From: Gemmatimonadota bacterium | GTDB taxonomy: Bacteria; Latescibacterota; UBA2968; UBA8231 | Assembly (NCBI GenBank): GCA_018673255.1 | Contig: JABHDC010000167.1 | Coordinates: 1-37,677 of the forward strand | Length of the DNA: 37,677 nt | Reading direction: 5' to 3' | Shown here: piece after piece, positions 25,413 through 34,532 of the stretch | Numbering within the stretch: the first letter of the stretch is position 1 | Layout of the letters: each line of letters starts with the position of its first letter | Program-made: the position numbers and the translations under genes | The notes under the pieces: model-generated | What the model saw: only the letters and a program-made list of their open reading frames with translations | Databases searched by the model: none | Told to the model about the DNA's origin: nothing

Positions 25413-26654
25413 CTACACTGGGCGGAAGGTCGGGAAGTAGGTGTACCCGTCCAGCGACACGCGTTCACCTGATTGGGCCCACGCCACATCGATCTCACTG
25501 AACAGGGCCCCCTCACGGAAGGCGCGCTGTACGGTGGCAGTCATGCCCTGAATGGCGATTTCTCCATTCGGGCCCTCACAGCGCAGATCCTGCGGCAGTT
25601 CCCGGATCGCTGAGGACTCGTAGGTGCCGCAGGCGATCAGCGTCTGCGCCCGGGCCACCTCAAGGGAGCAGTGCGGCGTTGTCGCCATCGCCCCCGGCTC
25701 AAGAGGCGCACCAGCAGCGATCCAGTCGACGGCGCCACCGACAGATCGTTCAGATATCTCGCCTCCGGCCTCGAAGACCTCTTCCCGGCCATCATTCCAT
25801 CGCACCCTGTAACCACCCGTAAAATCCAGATCGATCGTGGCCTGGTCTGTATCGAGGCCGAATACCGGGGCCGATTCTTCATCGGCTGCATGGGTGACGC
25901 TGAAGGTGATGTCGACACCCTGAGCGGTCTCGGCTCGCAGGCTGACCGTATCCGCCGCCTGGATCGCGTTGACCCGATACAGCTCAGCTGTCACCGCCTG
26001 TGGTTCAGCGGAGATCTCCAGACGGGCACCGGCCAGAAATGCCATCAGGTTGACCGCGTGAGCCAGCGCGTTGTTGTGCGGTCCATCCAGAACCCACGTG
26101 TCGCCCACAGCCAGCTCTCCCGCCCAGCCATTGCGGTCGTAGTAGTCGTTGCCACGAGGCCAGCAACCGCAGCCGCGAATTCGCTGAAGTTGGCCGAGGT
26201 CGCCACCGACGAGGCTGGCTTTCAGGCGCTGGATCTCTGGCTGGTACACATGCTGAAATCCGACGGTGCAGTGCGTCTTGCAGCGGTCGCGCGCCGCGAT
26301 CATGGCATCCACATCCTGCACACTGCCGGCAGCCGGCTTCTCAACCAGCACATCGACGCCAGCCTCGCAGGCGGCGATCACCATGCTCCGGTGCAGGGGG
26401 ATGCCGGTGGGGATGCACAGCAGATCGATCTTGTCGCGGTCGGCCGCCAGCAACTGGCGCAGCGAATCGTGGACGGAGATGCCCGCCTGGCGCAACTGCA
26501 CCAGCTCGTCGGCGAAGGGGTCATGATCGGGTGGAGGTGCGACCTGCGATACGTGCACAGCTCGCCCGCTGGCAACGACACTCTGCAAGGCGCGGCGGTG
26601 AAAGCCGGCAAAACCACCCATCCCGACGATGGCGACGCGAACTGGATCAGACAT
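25413..26654 (-). CDS. Gfo/Idh/MocA-family oxidoreductase (third)
   Basis: A 413-residue protein. The Rossmann motif is GMGGFAG (11-17), catalytic EKP is in VLVEKPAAG (105-107), and a DGPHNNALAHAVN segment lies in the His/Asp helix position of the C-terminal domain. It is about 60-80 residues longer than the pair at 20794-22877 and only distantly similar, so it probably acts on a different sugar. I use the ATG at 26652-26654, which starts with the usual short lead before the Rossmann strand. A GTG eleven codons upstream is possible. It lies 41 bases downstream of the enolase-superfamily gene on the same strand, so the two likely share a transcript starting near 27928. Confidence 0.88.
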   Translation of the reverse strand: MSDPVRVAIVGMGGFAGFHRRALQSVVASGRAVHVSQVAPPPDHDPFADELVQLRQAGISVHDSLRQLLAADRDKIDLLCIPTGIPLHRSMVIAACEAGVDVLVEKPAAGSVQDVDAMIAARDRCKTHCTVGFQHVYQPEIQRLKASLVGGDLGQLQRIRGCGCWPRGNDYYDRNGWAGELAVGDTWVLDGPHNNALAHAVNLMAFLAGARLEISAEPQAVTAELYRVNAIQAADTVSLRAETAQGVDITFSVTHAADEESAPVFGLDTDQATIDLDFTGGYRVRWNDGREEVFEAGGEISERSVGGAVDWIAAGAPLEPGAMATTPHCSLEVARAQTLIACGTYESSAIRELPQDLRCEGPNGEIAIQGMTATVQRAFREGALFSEIDVAWAQSGERVSLDGYTYFPTFRPV

Positions 26655-26695
26655 CTGATGCACCCATCCCTTCTTCCCATGCTGCACTCGTGAAA

Positions 26696-27928
26696 TTACT
26701 CACCGCGAACGATACCCTCTGTCTCCACCCGCTGGTGGATGGCTTCAAATTCTGCGCTGCCATCTGCTTCCCACAGGTGCGACTGGAAGCCGCGAATCGT
26801 GCCTTCCTCCGTACCTGTTACTGCCGTGGGCGATACATAAGATGACCCAAACCACTTGGCCCCATCCGGCATCTGTAGCACCCCGACGTGTCTGGGCGAC
26901 TCGACCGGCGTCTGCGCCGCACAGCGTTCGACGGCAGATTCGTCGACTTCTACTCCCAGGCCGGGCCCATCGGGCACCGGCGAAGATCCATCGACGACGG
27001 GGAGCGTTGTTGTCGTGATATCCTCCTCGTACTGATCATCGAGATTGATCGAGTGTGCCGTGTGGGTCGGCAGCACGGCGGCCATGTGCATGGCCATCGC
27101 CTTGCCCAGTGTGCCTGACTCATGCTGCAGAATGACCTGTGTATTGGCCTTGGCCAGGGCAAAACCAGTAGCGATCGTGTCAAACATGGATCCGGCGATC
27201 ATGTAGATATCGGCCATTTCATGTTTGAATTCCTGCATTCCGCCCAGATGTGTGCCGTGCATGATGACGGGCAGGCGGGTCTGCTGCCGCAGTTGTCGCC
27301 AACCCTCGATGTCGTTTCGCACGAGCGGATCTTCGATGAAGCCGACGATGGGGTGATTCTTTTCCAATTCGGCGACGACGGGCAGGACGGCGGCCAGAGA
27401 TCGATTGTGGTTGAAGTCATAATGGATGCGGAAACCATCCGGGGCGACCTGTTCAGCCTGCCGCGTCTGCTCGAAGACATCGTGGTAGCTGCATGTGTGG
27501 ATCTTGAAGGTGCGATACCCCTGGGCAGCGGCACGCTCGATCTCGCTGCGGAAGTGCTCGGGGGATGCCGGCCGGGTCCAGGCCGCTACGGGTACCCAGT
27601 CGCGCCGTTTGGGGCCGATCAGTTTCCACACAGGGACATCAAGGGCCTTGCCCAGCAGATCATAGAGCGCGGTGTTGATGCCCGGGCCAAGGGCGAGGGT
27701 GTTGTTGATGAAATCTATGGGCCGCTTGCCGATCAGGGGTTTGCCCACATCCGGATCGGGGTGTGCCCAGGGACGCACTCGGGTCTCACCCCAGCCGACC
27801 AGACCGGCATCCGTATCGATACGGAAGAGGATTCGGTGGTCGATTCCAACCATGTCGGCATGCCGGTCAGCGTAGCGGGCAGCCAGGCGTGGATAGATGG
27901 GAATGACATCGACATCGGTGATTTTCAC
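26696..27928 (-). CDS. Enolase-superfamily (MR/MLE-type) protein with non-standard metal site
   Basis: A 410-residue protein with the MR/MLE capping domain (ITDVDVIPIY at the start) and barrel. Lys142-x-His144 (FKIHT), metal ligands Asp171 (YDFNHN) and Glu199 (GFIEDPL), and LQHESGT (267-273) are in the expected order. The third metal ligand is usually an acidic residue in a GE or DE motif after the P-I/V strand. Here that position reads MHGTHLGG (223-230), with no acidic residue. The superfamily abstracts the alpha-proton of carboxylates; sugar-acid dehydratases are the commonest members. I chose GTG at 27926-27928 because GGAG lies seven bases upstream and the N-terminus then matches the family. 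An ATG at 27970 has no proper ribosome-binding site. It shares a divergent control region with the isomerase gene at 28104. Confidence 0.82.
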   Translation of the reverse strand: MKITDVDVIPIYPRLAARYADRHADMVGIDHRILFRIDTDAGLVGWGETRVRPWAHPDPDVGKPLIGKRPIDFINNTLALGPGINTALYDLLGKALDVPVWKLIGPKRRDWVPVAAWTRPASPEHFRSEIERAAAQGYRTFKIHTCSYHDVFEQTRQAEQVAPDGFRIHYDFNHNRSLAAVLPVVAELEKNHPIVGFIEDPLVRNDIEGWRQLRQQTRLPVIMHGTHLGGMQEFKHEMADIYMIAGSMFDTIATGFALAKANTQVILQHESGTLGKAMAMHMAAVLPTHTAHSINLDDQYEEDITTTTLPVVDGSSPVPDGPGLGVEVDESAVERCAAQTPVESPRHVGVLQMPDGAKWFGSSYVSPTAVTGTEEGTIRGFQSHLWEADGSAEFEAIHQRVETEGIVRGE

Positions 27929-28103
27929 GGGGCGTCTCCGGTCATTGAGGACGGGCGGCAATATTGACATTCTCCGCCGTGCTGTCTACCGTGCGCGCCA
28001 CTGATATCAACGATCGAATAACTCGTCGCAGCTATTGGCCAGACTTCGTAAGCCGATCTCTGTGACAGGACACTTGTGCAGACCTGCAGAAAGGGTATCT
28101 CCC
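27929..28103. promoter_or_regulatory. Divergent control region; candidate plus-strand promoter at 27964-27992
   Basis: This 175-base spacer separates two genes that both appear to start with GTG. On the plus strand a perfect TTGACA (27964-27969) is followed after 17 bases by TACCGT (27987-27992), a weak -10. The leader to the isomerase gene would be about 100 bases. On the minus strand, GGAG at about 27936-27939 is the ribosome-binding site for the enolase-superfamily gene. No clear operator was seen. Confidence 0.35.
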
Positions 28104-28904
28104 GTGAAAATCGGACTCTACGCTTCCATGTTCGGCAAGGATCCGAAGGCACTGCCCGACATTGAGAGTTTCATCGACCTGGCCTACGAAGAGCGACTCG
28201 ATGTGATCGATCTCCGCAGCGATGTGGGATTCTCCGATCATGCCTCCTCGTATCTGCTGGATACGAAGATGAAGTGCCTGCACAAGGGACTCGCCATCGG
28301 CTACCTGGCCACGACGGGGCACTTCGTTGGCTCCAAGCAGGAGTTGGAAACGAAGCTGGATACGGTCCGTCAGGATCTCGATGTGGCGGTGAAGCTCGGG
28401 GCGCCGATGGTGCGCGTCTTCTGTGGTGAAACACCTGAGACTCACCAGGAGCGGCAGCGCGAGGTCGAGTGTTTTCAGATTGCATGTGACGAGGCCGCTT
28501 CACGGGGTATCGCCGTAGGGTTGCAGAATCACCCCTGCACCGGTGATGGTGTCCTTCGTCTGCTCGAAGAGGTTGATCGCTCAAACTTTGCGTTCATCCT
28601 CGACACAGGGCAGTGGGTTGGATCCCCCGGACGGCATGCGGGTGAAGCGCAACCCGGGCACGACATCTATCACTATATGGAGCAGACGGCGAAGTTCGCC
28701 GTCCATATCCGGGCGAAATTCTACAAGATCGATTCCGGGGCAGAGGAATGGCTCGACTATCCGCGTATTGTCGATATCCTGCGCGCCGTCGACTTCAATG
28801 GCACGCTTTCTGTCGTATTCGAGGGCCAGGGCATCAACGACTGTGATGATCATCAGGTCCTGCGACTTGCCGCGGCGCAGTTGCGGAAACTGGCAGAGGG
28901 GTAG
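28104..28904 (+). CDS. Sugar-phosphate isomerase/epimerase-like TIM barrel (AP-endonuclease-2 fold)
   Basis: A 266-residue TIM-barrel protein of the xylose-isomerase-like superfamily. The ligand-bearing strands are VGLQNHP (138-144), FILDTGQW (164-171; Asp167), VHIRAK (200-205; His201) and VVFEGQG (237-243; Glu240). The first metal ligand, normally Glu, is Gln141, a substitution seen in some IolE/epimerase relatives. The family isomerises or epimerises sugars, inosose or keto acids using Mn or Co. The start is GTG at 28104, preceded by AAAGGG about eight to ten bases upstream. An ATG at 28035 would add 23 residues that do not look like the family. It is followed 8 bases later by the Ldh2-family gene, so the two form an operon. 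Substrate unknown, likely a sugar or sugar-acid intermediate. Confidence 0.85.
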   Translation: MKIGLYASMFGKDPKALPDIESFIDLAYEERLDVIDLRSDVGFSDHASSYLLDTKMKCLHKGLAIGYLATTGHFVGSKQELETKLDTVRQDLDVAVKLGAPMVRVFCGETPETHQERQREVECFQIACDEAASRGIAVGLQNHPCTGDGVLRLLEEVDRSNFAFILDTGQWVGSPGRHAGEAQPGHDIYHYMEQTAKFAVHIRAKFYKIDSGAEEWLDYPRIVDILRAVDFNGTLSVVFEGQGINDCDDHQVLRLAAAQLRKLAEG

Positions 28905-28912
28905 GTGTTGAG

Positions 28913-29917
28913 ATGAATCTTCCACCCGACGAATACGTCATCGTCACCGAAGCACGCGAACTGGCTTTTCTGAGCGGCTGCTTCGAGCACGTCGGTGTCA
29001 GCGCCGATCACGCGCAGGCCATGGCACGCCTGCTGACCAACTCCGACCTGCGTGGTGTGCGCAGCCACGGGATTTCCTGGGCTGCCGGCTACTGTCGAAA
29101 ATTTCGCAGTGGCGATCTGAACACGTCGCCGGATATCCGGGTCGTGCACGAGACACCTACCAGTGTCATCGTGGATGGTGACGGATTTCTCGGCTACGTG
29201 CCGACGATGATGGCGACACAGGGGGCGATCGCCAAGGCCAAGGAAGTCGGGATCGGCATGGGGCTTGTCCGGCACATCGGCCACAATGGTGCTGCCGCGC
29301 ACTACACGCGAGTCTGCCGCGACGAGGGGTGTATCGGGTTTGCGGTGCAGGGCTTCCGGGACAGTGGTGGCCGACCGGATCAGGATCAGAAGCCGCCCGC
29401 CACATACACTGGTCTGCCGCCCATGTCATTCAGCATTCCTGCAGGGGACGAGCCTGCCATCGTGTTGGACATGGTTGCCCATGTCGTGTCCGGTTACAAT
29501 AAACCGGAATTCGCCGATCTGCCCGAGCGCATTCCGGCGACTTTCTTCAAGGCCATGGGGCTGGTGGCGACGGCAAATCTTCTCGGTGGTGCCCTGACCG
29601 GATTCACTCAACCGGAAGGCGACGAGATCGCTCGTCGTTTCCCCGGCGCAACCATGGGTGGGATGGTCCTGGCCATCGATGTGGCCACTGTCGTGCCGCC
29701 GGAGGTCTTCGGTGCCGAAGTCGATCGCTATATTCGCAGCATTTCCGAGAGATATGCCCCCATGCCCGGACAGGACGATGTCACGTTGCCCGGACACGTG
29801 GAGGAGCGAATTCTGGAGAAGCACAGAGTCGAAGGCATCCGCTTTGGCGAACGTGAGCAGACCGCAGCCCGTCAGATGCACGAAGACTGGGGAATCCCGT
29901 TGCCCTGGGACGCGTGA
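28913..29917 (+). CDS. Malate/L-lactate dehydrogenase (Ldh2/YlbC) family oxidoreductase
   Basis: A 334-residue protein of the type-2 malate/lactate dehydrogenase family, which has its own NAD(P)-binding fold distinct from Rossmann dehydrogenases. Signatures are DLRGVRSHG (45-53), the catalytic-site segment RHIGHNGAAAHY (120-131, canonical form near NHFGAAGYY), and MSFSIPAGDEPAIVLDMV in the cofactor domain. Members reduce 2-keto acids or oxidise 2-hydroxy acids such as malate, lactate, ureidoglycolate, sulfolactate and 2,3-diketo-L-gulonate. Coupled with the upstream isomerase-like gene (8-base gap, TTGAG before the ATG), it suits a step in sugar-acid breakdown. It converges with the repeat-protein gene; the 87-base spacer contains no convincing terminator. 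Confidence 0.88.
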   Translation: MNLPPDEYVIVTEARELAFLSGCFEHVGVSADHAQAMARLLTNSDLRGVRSHGISWAAGYCRKFRSGDLNTSPDIRVVHETPTSVIVDGDGFLGYVPTMMATQGAIAKAKEVGIGMGLVRHIGHNGAAAHYTRVCRDEGCIGFAVQGFRDSGGRPDQDQKPPATYTGLPPMSFSIPAGDEPAIVLDMVAHVVSGYNKPEFADLPERIPATFFKAMGLVATANLLGGALTGFTQPEGDEIARRFPGATMGGMVLAIDVATVVPPEVFGAEVDRYIRSISERYAPMPGQDDVTLPGHVEERILEKHRVEGIRFGEREQTAARQMHEDWGIPLPWDA

Positions 29918-30004
29918 CCAGATTCGGCGAGCCCTCTTCAGCGGATGTGAGGTCGATGATTGCTGAATCAGTCAGGCTGATGGCGAGGCCGCCTTCTTGA
30001 TGTG

Positions 30005-32338
30005 TCAGTCCTGGTCGTGGAACAGTCCATAGCGAGGGAGACGCCAGCGCACACTGTCAGCCCGTCCCTCGCGATCGTATGTGTCTCGACCACCTGAGTC
30101 GATGAGAATTCCGAGATTTGGTGCATTGCGCCCGCCCCAGTACTCAGTACTGCCGCCATCTGCCTGGCCGGATGGCGATCGATAGCGGTCATTTCCCCCG
30201 CCGTCGTAGAGAGCGGCAAAGCCATTCATGGCCGAAGCTCCCTGGGCAAGCCCTGCACCGGTGTAGGAATCGTCGCCATCTCGATCGATGAGGATGGCAA
30301 TACTCGCATCCCAGGCGGCGCCCTGGTTGGCCGCGATTCGCCCCTCGTAGATGTCGTCACCGGCGTCATCGATCAGCACGCCAGCCGCCTGATGAGCCGC
30401 GCTGCCCTGACTGTAACGGGTCGCCCGGTAGTGGTCGTGGCCCGCGCCGTCGACGAGCCCTCCGAGGCCGAGGAAGTAACCGACGCCTTGAGAGAAGTTA
30501 CCGCCCAGGTATTCGTCGTCGCCTGCTGAATCCACGAGCAGACCGAGCCCGCCGGCAGCAAAACCGCGCAATCCGCAGCCCACGCCCTGTGACCAGCCAT
30601 TGTAAATGCCAGCCGTCCCATAGCTGGAGGGGCGGGAGCGGTCGGCGACGTAGCGATCCGAGCCTCCTTCGTCGAGAAGGGTGGCAATGGCACCCGGCCC
30701 GGCGAACCCTTGAGCGAATTGGGCCGCACTGTACAGATCGGCGCCCTTTTCATCCAGCAACAGAGCCAGGCCGAACATCGCACTTCCCTGGGCGTAAAGA
30801 TCACTCAGATACACATCGTCACCGGATTGGTCCACCAGCAGTGCCCCGCCCGCAAAGGCGGCGGCCTGCGCCATCATCGCCCCTTCATATAGATCGTCGC
30901 CTTCGGTATCGATGATGGCTGCCACGCCAGCGATGGCAGCGGCCACCCCGACATGGCGTCGATCGATGTAGCGATCATCGCCCCCAAGATCGATGATGAG
31001 TCCAACGGGGTGCCCGAAGGTGGCCGCCACACGACCACCGCCCAGATACAGATCATCGCCCCCCAGATCGATGATGCAGGCAGCATCCTGTGCATACACA
31101 TTGCTGCCCTTGCCCCCAATGATCAGCCAGCCCCACGCCGTGTGTCGGGCGTAGCGGATGTCACCGGAGAATGCGGTGGGCAGATCGTCGTCGATGTGGA
31201 CAGGCATATTCCGGGCAGCTTTGCGAATTGACCGGAGGGCTGTCGGATCGCTCAATGCGGCCATCCGGGCCAACGCCGCCGCCATCAGGTGCAGGTCGAC
31301 CTTTTTTGCCCAGCGCAGGATCTGTATGTGCTGCAGGGTCTCCTCCCGGTCGCCCTCACCCAGATAGAAACTCGTGTCGAAGCGATCGATGAGGGAGGCC
31401 ACACTGGCCAGCAGATCCATTTCCGGATCGGCGGCGGGAAGTGAACGTGTCACGAGTTGCCCCGTGTGCCACAAGTCATTGAGGAGGGCATCGTACAGTG
31501 GTGAACCTGCCAGCTGCGTGAAGACGGTGTCGGCATCGTCGATCATTGCGCGGCCAACGGCCCCATCATTATCTGCTTCCAGTTCGGCTGGAGGCAGGCG
31601 CGCTGCCATCGATTCGATGCGACCAGCCGTCGTGACCCCATCACCGGCTCGCCTCTTCATCAAGTCATCGGCCAGCGTGACGACGGGCAGCGCAGCTGCC
31701 GATGGATGCTGCAGTGCAAAGTCGACATCCGGCAGACGGCCATCGTGACCATAGGCCTGTGCATCCGCCATCAGGGCTTGGCGCAGGCTGTCCAGGGCCT
31801 GGGTCGCTTCCAATTGCTCAATCAGACGGTCGATCGATTCGCGAACGACATTCACCTCTGTGAGCCATCGGTCGTGCCGGTGTAGCCGGGCGGGAGGGGG
31901 GGCGCCTTCTTCCAGCATTAAGCCGTAGAGATGGCGCCGGTCGGTGACCCGGCAGGGCAACTGCAGGGCCTGGCCCGCCCGTACCAGGTGCAATGTCACC
32001 GTCGAATTCGGCTCCCGGCTCTGCATGTAGTCGAGGGTTTCCTGCAAGGTGGTCAGACGGTAGCCGTCCGCGCCGCGCAACAGGTCTTCAATCAGCACGC
32101 CTGCACTGTCCGCCGGACTGTTGACGCGGACGTGTGAAATACGAAGGTCGTCGCCCGTGCCCTGCAGGCGCACCCCGATGACACCGAAGTGGCGCGGCAG
32201 ATTCTCGGGCAGAGGCTCCAGTACGAAATCAGCTGTTGGCGTGCCCTGTATCTGCGAGGGGGCCAGCAACGCGAGCAGGAGCAGGGCGCGACCAAGAAAC
32301 AGAGCGAATCGGCGACAGACGGTCATCTGAGGACTCAT
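30005..32338 (-). CDS. Exported PDZ protein with about twelve Asp-rich solenoid repeats
   Basis: A 777-residue protein from the ATG at 32338. Residues 1-32 form a signal peptide: basic start, then a run of leucines and alanines. A PDZ-like domain follows at about 51-131 (GVIGVRLQG, NSPADSAGVLIEDLL). The middle (about 160-400) is helical and unrecognised. Residues about 420-756 contain roughly twelve repeats of about 26-28 residues. The consensus is L-I-D-x-G-G-D-D-x-Y-x-G, then A-Q-G-x-A, then G-x-A. The conserved Asp/Gly turns resemble calcium-binding loops of beta solenoids. There is no protease triad. By analogy it could be a periplasmic or surface scaffold. A later in-frame ATG at 32326 is possible. 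An earlier ATG at 32461 would bury the signal peptide. It is divergent from the mannonate dehydratase gene. Confidence 0.72.
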   Translation of the reverse strand: MSPQMTVCRRFALFLGRALLLLALLAPSQIQGTPTADFVLEPLPENLPRHFGVIGVRLQGTGDDLRISHVRVNSPADSAGVLIEDLLRGADGYRLTTLQETLDYMQSREPNSTVTLHLVRAGQALQLPCRVTDRRHLYGLMLEEGAPPPARLHRHDRWLTEVNVVRESIDRLIEQLEATQALDSLRQALMADAQAYGHDGRLPDVDFALQHPSAAALPVVTLADDLMKRRAGDGVTTAGRIESMAARLPPAELEADNDGAVGRAMIDDADTVFTQLAGSPLYDALLNDLWHTGQLVTRSLPAADPEMDLLASVASLIDRFDTSFYLGEGDREETLQHIQILRWAKKVDLHLMAAALARMAALSDPTALRSIRKAARNMPVHIDDDLPTAFSGDIRYARHTAWGWLIIGGKGSNVYAQDAACIIDLGGDDLYLGGGRVAATFGHPVGLIIDLGGDDRYIDRRHVGVAAAIAGVAAIIDTEGDDLYEGAMMAQAAAFAGGALLVDQSGDDVYLSDLYAQGSAMFGLALLLDEKGADLYSAAQFAQGFAGPGAIATLLDEGGSDRYVADRSRPSSYGTAGIYNGWSQGVGCGLRGFAAGGLGLLVDSAGDDEYLGGNFSQGVGYFLGLGGLVDGAGHDHYRATRYSQGSAAHQAAGVLIDDAGDDIYEGRIAANQGAAWDASIAILIDRDGDDSYTGAGLAQGASAMNGFAALYDGGGNDRYRSPSGQADGGSTEYWGGRNAPNLGILIDSGGRDTYDREGRADSVRWRLPRYGLFHDQD

Positions 32339-32451
32339 TGCAGGGCTATACAGTTCATTGCAGGTCTCTGTGAAGCCACAAGGCAAGTCGGCAGATCGTG
32401 CACGGTATCTCTCCTGCGAATGACGGCATCGGGCCCAACGGGTGTCGACTA

Positions 32452-32480
32452 TTGTTTGCATGATAGAGCGTAGCTACTCT
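32452..32480 (+). promoter_or_regulatory. Candidate promoter and dyad before the mannonate dehydratase gene
   Basis: In the 252-base divergent spacer, TTGTTT (32452-32457) and TACTCT (32475-32480) are 17 bases apart. A dyad, TAGA-(GC)-GTAG/CTAC-TCTA, covers about 32464-32481 and overlaps the -10 box, as a repressor site would. The rest of the spacer shows nothing I can assign. Both boxes are weak matches. Confidence 0.3.
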
Positions 32481-32590
32481 ACACCGATGGCCTTGATATT
32501 GAAAGCCCGGTGCGCCCGAGGTGGTCGACCAGACTGACCTCCTGGCGCAAATGGGCGAATCACATCCATAGACGAAAGCAGAGCCGCACC

Positions 32591-33577
32591 ATGATCCAGA
32601 TTGCTGAAGTCCTTCCACCGAAATACACGCCACTGTGGGACATGGTGAAGCAGTGTGGTGTCGACCATGTGGTTGGCACCATGGACTCCAGCGGGGGGAT
32701 TGAGAATGTTGCTCGCGACGATCTTCCCTGGGGCTACAATTCCCTCGTCAAGATCAAGACAGCCTACGAGGATTTCGGCTTCGACTTCAATGTGCTGGAA
32801 TCCAGGCCACCTCTCAACAAGGCCAAGCTGGGACTGCCGGGTCGCGACGAAGAGATCGAGACCGCCTGCGATCTGATCCGCAATCTCGGTGCCCTCGACA
32901 TCGGCGTCTGGTGCTATGAGTGGATGCCGGTATTCAATTGGAGTCGCACGTCCTCAACCAAGCGGGGAAGAGGTGGCGCCCTGGTCACCGCCTATGACCA
33001 CACCTTGATGGAGAACGCGCCCCTTACCGAGGCTGGTGAGGTGGGAGAAGAGAAGTTGTGGGAGAATCTCCAGTATTTCCTCGAGAAAGTGATTCCCGTC
33101 GCCGAGAAGGCTGGTGTGCAGCTGGCCATGCACCCGGATGATCCGCCACTGTCACCGATTCGTGGTCTGGGTCGAATCATGCGCTCTGTGGAGAATTATC
33201 AGCGTCTCGTGGACCTGGTGCCCAGCGAGGTGAATGGCATTTGCATCTGTCAGGGGAATTTCACCCTCATGACCGATGACCTGCCGACCGTGATCCGGGA
33301 CTTTGGCAAGCAGGAGAAAATCTTCTTCGTCCACTTCCGTGATGTTCGGGGGACGCCGGCAAAGTTCGAAGAGACCTTCCACGACGAGGGCCAGACCGAC
33401 ATGAATGCCTGCATGCAGGCCTACCGGGACGTCGGTTTTGAGGGCGTGCTGCGCCCCGATCACGTGCCGACCATGGAGGGGGACAGCAACGACAATCCGG
33501 CCTACTCGGCGTTGGGACGCCTGTTTGCGATTGGCTACATCAAGGGCCTACGAGAGTCAGCCTACGCGGCCAACTGA
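32591..33577 (+). CDS. uxuA: D-mannonate dehydratase (UxuA family)
   Basis: A 328-residue protein with the UxuA signatures: [20 protein letters not shown] (157-176), MHPDDPP (180-186), [15 protein letters not shown] (218-224), FVHFRDV (246-252) and RPDHVP (288-293). The expected metal-site residues are present as His181, Cys220, His248 and Asp290. The enzyme converts D-mannonate to 2-keto-3-deoxy-D-gluconate in glucuronate breakdown. At 328 residues it is shorter than E. coli UxuA (394) but near the compact bacterial form, and no key segment seems missing. The start is the ATG at 32591; the upstream sequence has only a weak ribosome-binding site. Its stop overlaps the esterase start by one base (TGATG), so the two are coupled. 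Some family members act on other aldonates. Confidence 0.88.
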   Translation: MIQIAEVLPPKYTPLWDMVKQCGVDHVVGTMDSSGGIENVARDDLPWGYNSLVKIKTAYEDFGFDFNVLESRPPLNKAKLGLPGRDEEIETACDLIRNLGALDIGVWCYEWMPVFNWSRTSSTKRGRGGALVTAYDHTLMENAPLTEAGEVGEEKLWENLQYFLEKVIPVAEKAGVQLAMHPDDPPLSPIRGLGRIMRSVENYQRLVDLVPSEVNGICICQGNFTLMTDDLPTVIRDFGKQEKIFFVHFRDVRGTPAKFEETFHDEGQTDMNACMQAYRDVGFEGVLRPDHVPTMEGDSNDNPAYSALGRLFAIGYIKGLRESAYAAN

Positions 33578-34338
33578 TGGCTCTCTTTCACTGCAATTTC
33601 CATTCGAATGTGCTGGGAATTGCTGCCTCGATGGACGTGATTCTGCCACAGCGCCCCGGATCCGGGGGGAGATTCCAGACCCTCTATCTGCTGCACGGTA
33701 TGTCGGATGATCACACGATCTGGCAGCGCCGCACGGCGATCGAGCACTATGTAGCAGGGCGGGACCTGGCCGTTGTGATGCCGGCGGTGAATCGCAGTTA
33801 CTACACGGATATGGCCCAAGGGTCGCGGTATTTCACTTTCGTCAGCGAAGAGTTACCGGCTCTGGCTCGCTCGTTTTTCCCGCTCTCCGATCAGCGAGAG
33901 GACAACTTCGTCGTAGGACTGTCCATGGGGGGATACGGTGCATTCAAAGTGGCGCTGCATTGCCCGGATCGGTATGTGGCCGCAGCCAGTCTCTCAGGCG
34001 TACTCGATATCGCATCCCGTGTGAAGGAGACCGCCGAGGAGGATCGGATCGCCGAGTATGCACGGACCTTCGGTGATCCTGCCACCATTGCGGGCAGCCG
34101 GCACGATCTGATGCATCTGGCCTCGGGGTTGGCCCGCTCCCAAACGCCGATTCCGGCCCTGTATCAGTGGTGTGGTGTAGAGGACAGTCTGTACAAAGGG
34201 AACATCACCTTCCGGGATCATGTGAAGGCCCTCGGCATCCCGCTCGACTACAGCGAGGGGCCCGGCGGGCACACCTGGGATCGCTGGGATGATCAGATTG
34301 CAAGGGTCCTCGACTGGCTCCCGCTCCGCGAAAACTAA
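33577..34338 (+). CDS. Esterase-D/tributyrin-esterase-like alpha/beta hydrolase
   Basis: A 253-residue serine hydrolase of the esterase-D/EstA group. The oxyanion/early strand is YLLHGMSDD (37-45), the nucleophile elbow is GLSMGGYGA (114-122, Ser116), the acid is Asp203 in CGVEDSLY, and the base is His232 in GGHTWDRW. This family cleaves short acyl esters, S-formylglutathione or acetylated carbohydrates. Coupled by a one-base overlap to mannonate dehydratase, it may deacetylate an acetylated sugar-acid before breakdown. There is no signal peptide, so it acts in the cytoplasm. It converges with the second enolase-superfamily gene, with a hairpin in the spacer at 34424-34455. Confidence 0.87.
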   Translation: MALFHCNFHSNVLGIAASMDVILPQRPGSGGRFQTLYLLHGMSDDHTIWQRRTAIEHYVAGRDLAVVMPAVNRSYYTDMAQGSRYFTFVSEELPALARSFFPLSDQREDNFVVGLSMGGYGAFKVALHCPDRYVAAASLSGVLDIASRVKETAEEDRIAEYARTFGDPATIAGSRHDLMHLASGLARSQTPIPALYQWCGVEDSLYKGNITFRDHVKALGIPLDYSEGPGGHTWDRWDDQIARVLDWLPLREN

Positions 34339-34423
34339 GGAACGGATGGCGGTTGAGAGCTGACGACCGGCGGTAGTGTTCATTGTCCGGATGGTAGCGC
34401 TAAATAGGCTGCAAGCAACAGGA

Positions 34424-34455
34424 AGCCCTCGACGCGATGCCATGCGCCGAGGGCT
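34424..34455. terminator. Hairpin between convergent genes
   Basis: AGCCCTCG (34424-34431) pairs with CGAGGGCT (34448-34455). An inner CGC/GCG pairing lies beyond one A-C mismatch. It lies in the 194-base spacer between convergent stops, without a clear T-tract. It probably serves both directions. Confidence 0.5.
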
Positions 34456-34532
34456 CTACTGTTACAGGGCGGGATCCAGCCAGCGCCTCACCAGAGACGC
34501 CATCGACTACAGTTCATCATGCTCGGGAGCAG

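Noticed and set aside
25671..26693. 340-codon plus-strand open frame opposite the third Gfo/Idh/MocA gene
   Set aside because: No recognisable motif; the minus frame has GxGxxG and EKP motifs.
27122..27967. 281-codon plus-strand open frame opposite the enolase-superfamily gene
   Set aside because: Antisense shadow in G+C-rich DNA; the minus frame carries ordered family motifs and a good ribosome-binding site.
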